A stretch of DNA of 64,000 bases from positions 342,583 through 406,582 of the forward strand of contig JABYQQ010000031.1 in assembly GCA_022605405.1 (NCBI GenBank), written 5' to 3'. The notes below the pieces were generated by a model that saw only the letters and a program-made list of their open reading frames with translations, was not told where the DNA came from and did not search any database. Source of the DNA: Earliella scabrosa (taxonomy: Eukaryota; Basidiomycota; Agaricomycetes; Polyporales; Polyporaceae). This document shows, one piece after another, positions 60,501 to 64,000 of this stretch. Positions within the stretch are counted from its first letter, which is position 1. Every line of letters starts with the position of its first letter. The position numbers and the translations under genes are program-made.

Positions 60501-63500
60501 CGAGGTTGAAGTGTGTAGGTTAACGTGTTAGCGTGCGAGGGTTGAAGTGTCAGGGACGAGTGTTACGGGTTGAAGCGTTGGGTAAACGAGTTGGAGGGCG
60601 AGGGTTAGAGTGTTGGGTAAACGCGTTAGAGCGAAAGGGTCAGAGCGTTAGTGTGCAAGGGTTGAAGCGTTAGGGACGAGGGTCAGAGTGTTGGGTTGAC
60701 GTGTTTGGGACGAGTTGAAGTGTTTTGTTAACGTGTCAGGGACGACGGTCAGAGCGTTAGTGTGCGAGGTTGAAGTGTGTAGGTTAACGTGTTAGCGTGC
60801 GAGGGTTGAAGTGTCAGGGACGAGTGTTACGGGTTGAAGCGTTGGGTAAACGAGTTGGAGGGCGAGGGTTAGAGTGTTGGGTAAACGCGTTAGAGCGAAA
60901 GGGTCAGAGCGTTAGTGTGCAAGGGTTGAAGCGTTAGGGACGAGGGTCAGAGTGTTGGGTTGACGTGTTTGGGACGAGTTGAAGTGTTTGGTTAACGTGT
61001 CAGGGACGACGGTCAGAGCGTTAGTGTGCGAGGTTGAAGTGTGTAGGTTAACGTGTTAGCGTGCGAGGGTTGAAGTGTCAGGGACGAGTGTTACGGGTTG
61101 AAGCGTTGGGTAAACGAGTTGGAGGGCGAGGGTTAGAGTGTTGGGTAAACGCGTTAGAGCGAAAGGGTCAGAGCGTTAGTGTGCAAGGGTTGAAGCGTTA
61201 GGGACGAGGGTCAGAGTGTTGGGTTGACGTGTTTGGGACGAGTTGAAGTGTTTTGTTAACGTGTCAGGGACGACGGTCAGAGCGTTAGTGTGCGAGGTTG
61301 AAGTGTGTAGGTTAACGTGTTAGCGTGCGAGGGTTGAAGTGTCAGGGACGAGTGTTACGGGTTGAAGCGTTGGGTAAACGAGTTGGAGGGCGAGGGTTAG
61401 AGTGTTGGGTAAACGCGTTAGAGCGAAAGGGTCAGAGCGTTAGTGTGCAAGGGTTGAAGCGTTAGGGACGAGGGTCAGAGTGTTGGGTTGACGTGTTTGG
61501 GACGAGTTGAAGTGTTTTGTTAACGTGTCAGGGACGACGGTCAGAGCGTTAGTGTGCGAGGTTGAAGTGTGTAGGTTAACGTGTTAGCGTGCGAGGGTTG
61601 AAGTGTCAGGGACGAGTGTTACGGGTTGAAGCGTTGGGTAAACGAGTTGGAGGGCGAGGGTTAGAGTGTTGGGTAAACGCGTTAGAGCGAAAGGGTCAGA
61701 GCGTTAGTGTGCAAGGGTTGAAGCGTTAGGGACGAGGGTCAGAGTGTTGGGTTGACGTGTTTGGGACGAGTTGAAGTGTTTGTTAACGTGTCAGGGACGA
61801 CGGTCAGAGCGTTAGTGTGCGAGGTTGAAGTGTGTAGGTTAACGTGTTAGCGTGCGAGGGTTGAAGTGTCAGGGACGAGTGTTACGGGTTGAAGCGTTGG
61901 GTAAACGAGTTGGAGGGCGAGGGTTAGAGTGTTGGGTAAACGCGTTAGAGCGAAAGGGTCAGAGCGTTAGTGTGCAAGGGTTGAAGCGTTAGGGACGAGG
62001 GTCAGAGTGTTGGGTTGACGTGTTTGGGACGAGTTGAAGTGTTTTGTTAACGTGTCAGGGACGACGGTCAGAGCGTTAGTGTGCGAGGTTGAAGTGTGTA
62101 GGTTAACGTGTTAGCGTGCGAGGGTTGAAGTGTCAGGGACGAGTGTTACGGGTTGAAGCGTTGGGTAAACGAGTTGGAGGGCGAGGGTTAGAGTGTTGGG
62201 TAAACGCGTTAGAGCGAAAGGGTCAGAGCGTTAGTGTGCAAGGGTTGAAGCGTTAGGGACGAGGGTCAGAGTGTTGGGTTGACGTGTTTGGGACGAGTTG
62301 AAGTGTTTTGTTAACGTGTCAGGGACGACGGTCAGAGCGTTAGTGTGCGAGGTTGAAGTGTGTAGGTTAACGTGTTAGCGTGCGAGGGTTGAAGTGTCAG
62401 GGACGAGTGTTACGGGTTGAAGCGTTGGGTAAACGAGTTGGAGGGCGAGGGTTAGAGTGTTGGGTAAACGCGTTAGAGCGAAAGGGTCAGAGCGTTAGTG
62501 TGCAAGGGTTGAAGCGTTAGGGACGAGGGTCAGAGTGTTGGGTTGACGTGTTTGGGACGAGTTGAAGTGTTTTGTTAACGTGTCAGGGACGACGGTCAGA
62601 GCGTTAGTGTGCGAGGTTGAAGTGTGTAGGTTAACGTGTTAGCGTGCGAGGGTTGAAGTGTCAGGGACGAGTGTTACGGGTTGAAGCGTTGGGTAAACGA
62701 GTTGGAGGGCGAGGGTTAGAGTGTTGGGTAAACGCGTTAGAGCGAAAGGGTCAGAGCGTTAGTGTGCAAGGGTTGAAGCGTTAGGGACGAGGGTCAGAGT
62801 GTTGGGTTGACGTGTTTGGGACGAGTTGAAGTGTTTTGTTAACGTGTCAGGGACGACGGTCAGAGCGTTAGTGTGCGAGGTTGAAGTGTGTAGGTTAACG
62901 TGTTAGCGTGCGAGGGTTGAAGTGTCAGGGACGAGTGTTACGGGTTGAAGCGTTGGGTAAACGAGTTGGAGGGCGAGGGTTAGAGTGTTGGGTAAACGCG
63001 TTAGAGCGAAAGGGTCAGAGCGTTAGTGTGCAAGGGTTGAAGCGTTAGGGACGAGGGTCAGAGTGTTGGGTTGACGTGTTTGGGACGAGTTGAAGTGTTT
63101 TGTTAACGTGTCAGGGACGACGGTCAGAGCGTTAGTGTGCGAGGTTGAAGTGTGTAGGTTAACGTGTTAGCGTGCGAGGGTTGAAGTGTCAGGGACGAGT
63201 GTTACGGGTTGAAGCGTTGGGTAAACGAGTTGGAGGGCGAGGGTTAGAGTGTTGGGTAAACGCGTTAGAGCGAAAGGGTCAGAGCGTTAGTGTGCAAGGG
63301 TTGAAGCGTTAGGGACGAGGGTCAGAGTGTTGGGTTGACGTGTTTGGGACGAGTTGAAGTGTTTTGTTAACGTGTCAGGGACGACGGTCAGAGCGTTAGT
63401 GTGCGAGGTTGAAGTGTGTAGGTTAACGTGTTAGCGTGCGAGGGTTGAAGTGTCAGGGACGAGTGTTACGGGTTGAAGCGTTGGGTAAACGAGTTGGAGG

Positions 63501-64000
63501 GCGAGGGTTAGAGTGTTGGGTAAACGCGTTAGAGCGAAAGGGTCAGAGCGTTAGTGTGCAAGGGTTGAAGCGTTAGGGACGAGGGTCAGAGTGTTGGGTT
63601 GACGTGTTTGGGACGAGTTGAAGTGTTTTGTTAACGTGTCAGGGACGACGGTCAGAGCGTTAGTGTGCGAGGTTGAAGTGTGTAGGTTAACGTGTTAGCG
63701 TGCGAGGGTTGAAGTGTCAGGGACGAGTGTTACGGGTTGAAGCGTTGGGTAACGAGTTGGAGGGGCGAGGGTTAGAGTGTTGGGTAAACGCGTTAGAGCG
63801 AAAGGGTCAGAGCGTTAGTGTGCAAGGGTTGAAGCGTTAGGGACGGGGTCAGAGTGTTGGGTTGACGTGTTGGGACGAGTTGAAGTGTTTTGTTAACGTG
63901 TCAGGGACGACGGTCAGAGCGGTTAGTGTGCGAGGTTGAAGTGTGTAGGTTAACGGTTAGTGGTGAGCTGTGCGAGGGTTGAAGGTGTCAGGTCGACGGA
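54578..64000. repeat. 264-base tandem satellite array, about 36 copies
   Basis: The landmark GGGACGAGGGTCAGAG recurs at 54601, 54865, 55129 and so on, every 264 bases. From 54601 to 61201 the spacing is exactly 25 units with no net indel. The units appear identical by eye except a T-to-G change at 60990 and a one-base T deletion near 61780. Each unit is built from degenerate sub-repeats of about 20-22 bases (GGGTTGAAGYGT, GGGACGA, GGTCAGAGYGTT, GGTTAACG types). The plus strand is rich in G and T and poor in C, and no ORF of 60 codons exists on either strand. The last copy, from about 63740, carries several small indels. The array reaches the end of the window, so its full size is unknown. Confidence 0.97.

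Noticed and set aside
54578..64000. Could the regular array be a CRISPR array or an rDNA spacer?
   Set aside because: There are no unique spacers between identical repeats, the whole 264-base unit is conserved, and no rRNA sequence is near; it is a satellite.

Overview
The window reads as nuclear DNA of a filamentous basidiomycete, most likely an Agaricomycete (a polypore-like mushroom fungus). The evidence is short GT-AG introns of about 45-90 bases in almost every gene, an intron-bearing nuclear tRNA, a nuclear-encoded mitochondrial complex I subunit, basidiomycete-type HET and F-box families, and no operon structure. Exon models below were assembled by eye from splice signals and reading-phase agreement; nothing was checked against a database.

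Layout. 0-16 kb is a fast-evolving accessory region. It holds three paralogous F-box/leucine-rich-type genes (865-2601 minus, 11744-13510 minus, 13929-15717 plus; the last two are head to head). Two of them carry the same decayed protein-kinase fragment downstream. Between them lie a 15-exon gene (3515-7911) that looks like a catalytically degenerate pepsin-family (A1) protein, a decayed Ser/Thr-rich mucin-like gene, and one copy of a dispersed repeat. 16-25.4 kb contains two conserved genes, the complex I 51 kDa subunit (NDUFV1 type) and a dual-specificity phosphatase, separated by about 6.8 kb in which I can support no gene. 25.9-27.3 kb has two more copies of the dispersed repeat.

28.3-33.8 kb holds two divergently transcribed heterokaryon-incompatibility (HET)-type genes sharing a 1.3 kb intergenic region, each with a TATA box about 60 bases before its start. 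34.3-39.2 kb has a small secreted Ser/Thr-rich protein and, divergent from it, a 3 kb mucin-like locus broken by frameshifts. 39.5-52.2 kb is the conserved core: a class I/II aminotransferase with a 15-base micro-exon, a hypothetical protein, an intron-containing tRNA-Ile(UAU), the nucleoporin SEH1, a small tail-anchored protein, an AKAP7/ASCC1-like 2H phosphoesterase, a doubtful membrane protein, and a membrane-anchored aspartic peptidase.

54.6-64.0 kb is entirely a tandem satellite: about 36 head-to-tail copies of a 264-base unit, nearly identical, without ORFs, running to the end of the window. The last copy is full of small indels, as expected at a contig edge. A subtelomeric or (peri)centromeric position would fit both the satellite and the recognition/F-box/mucin-type accessory genes, but this is inference.
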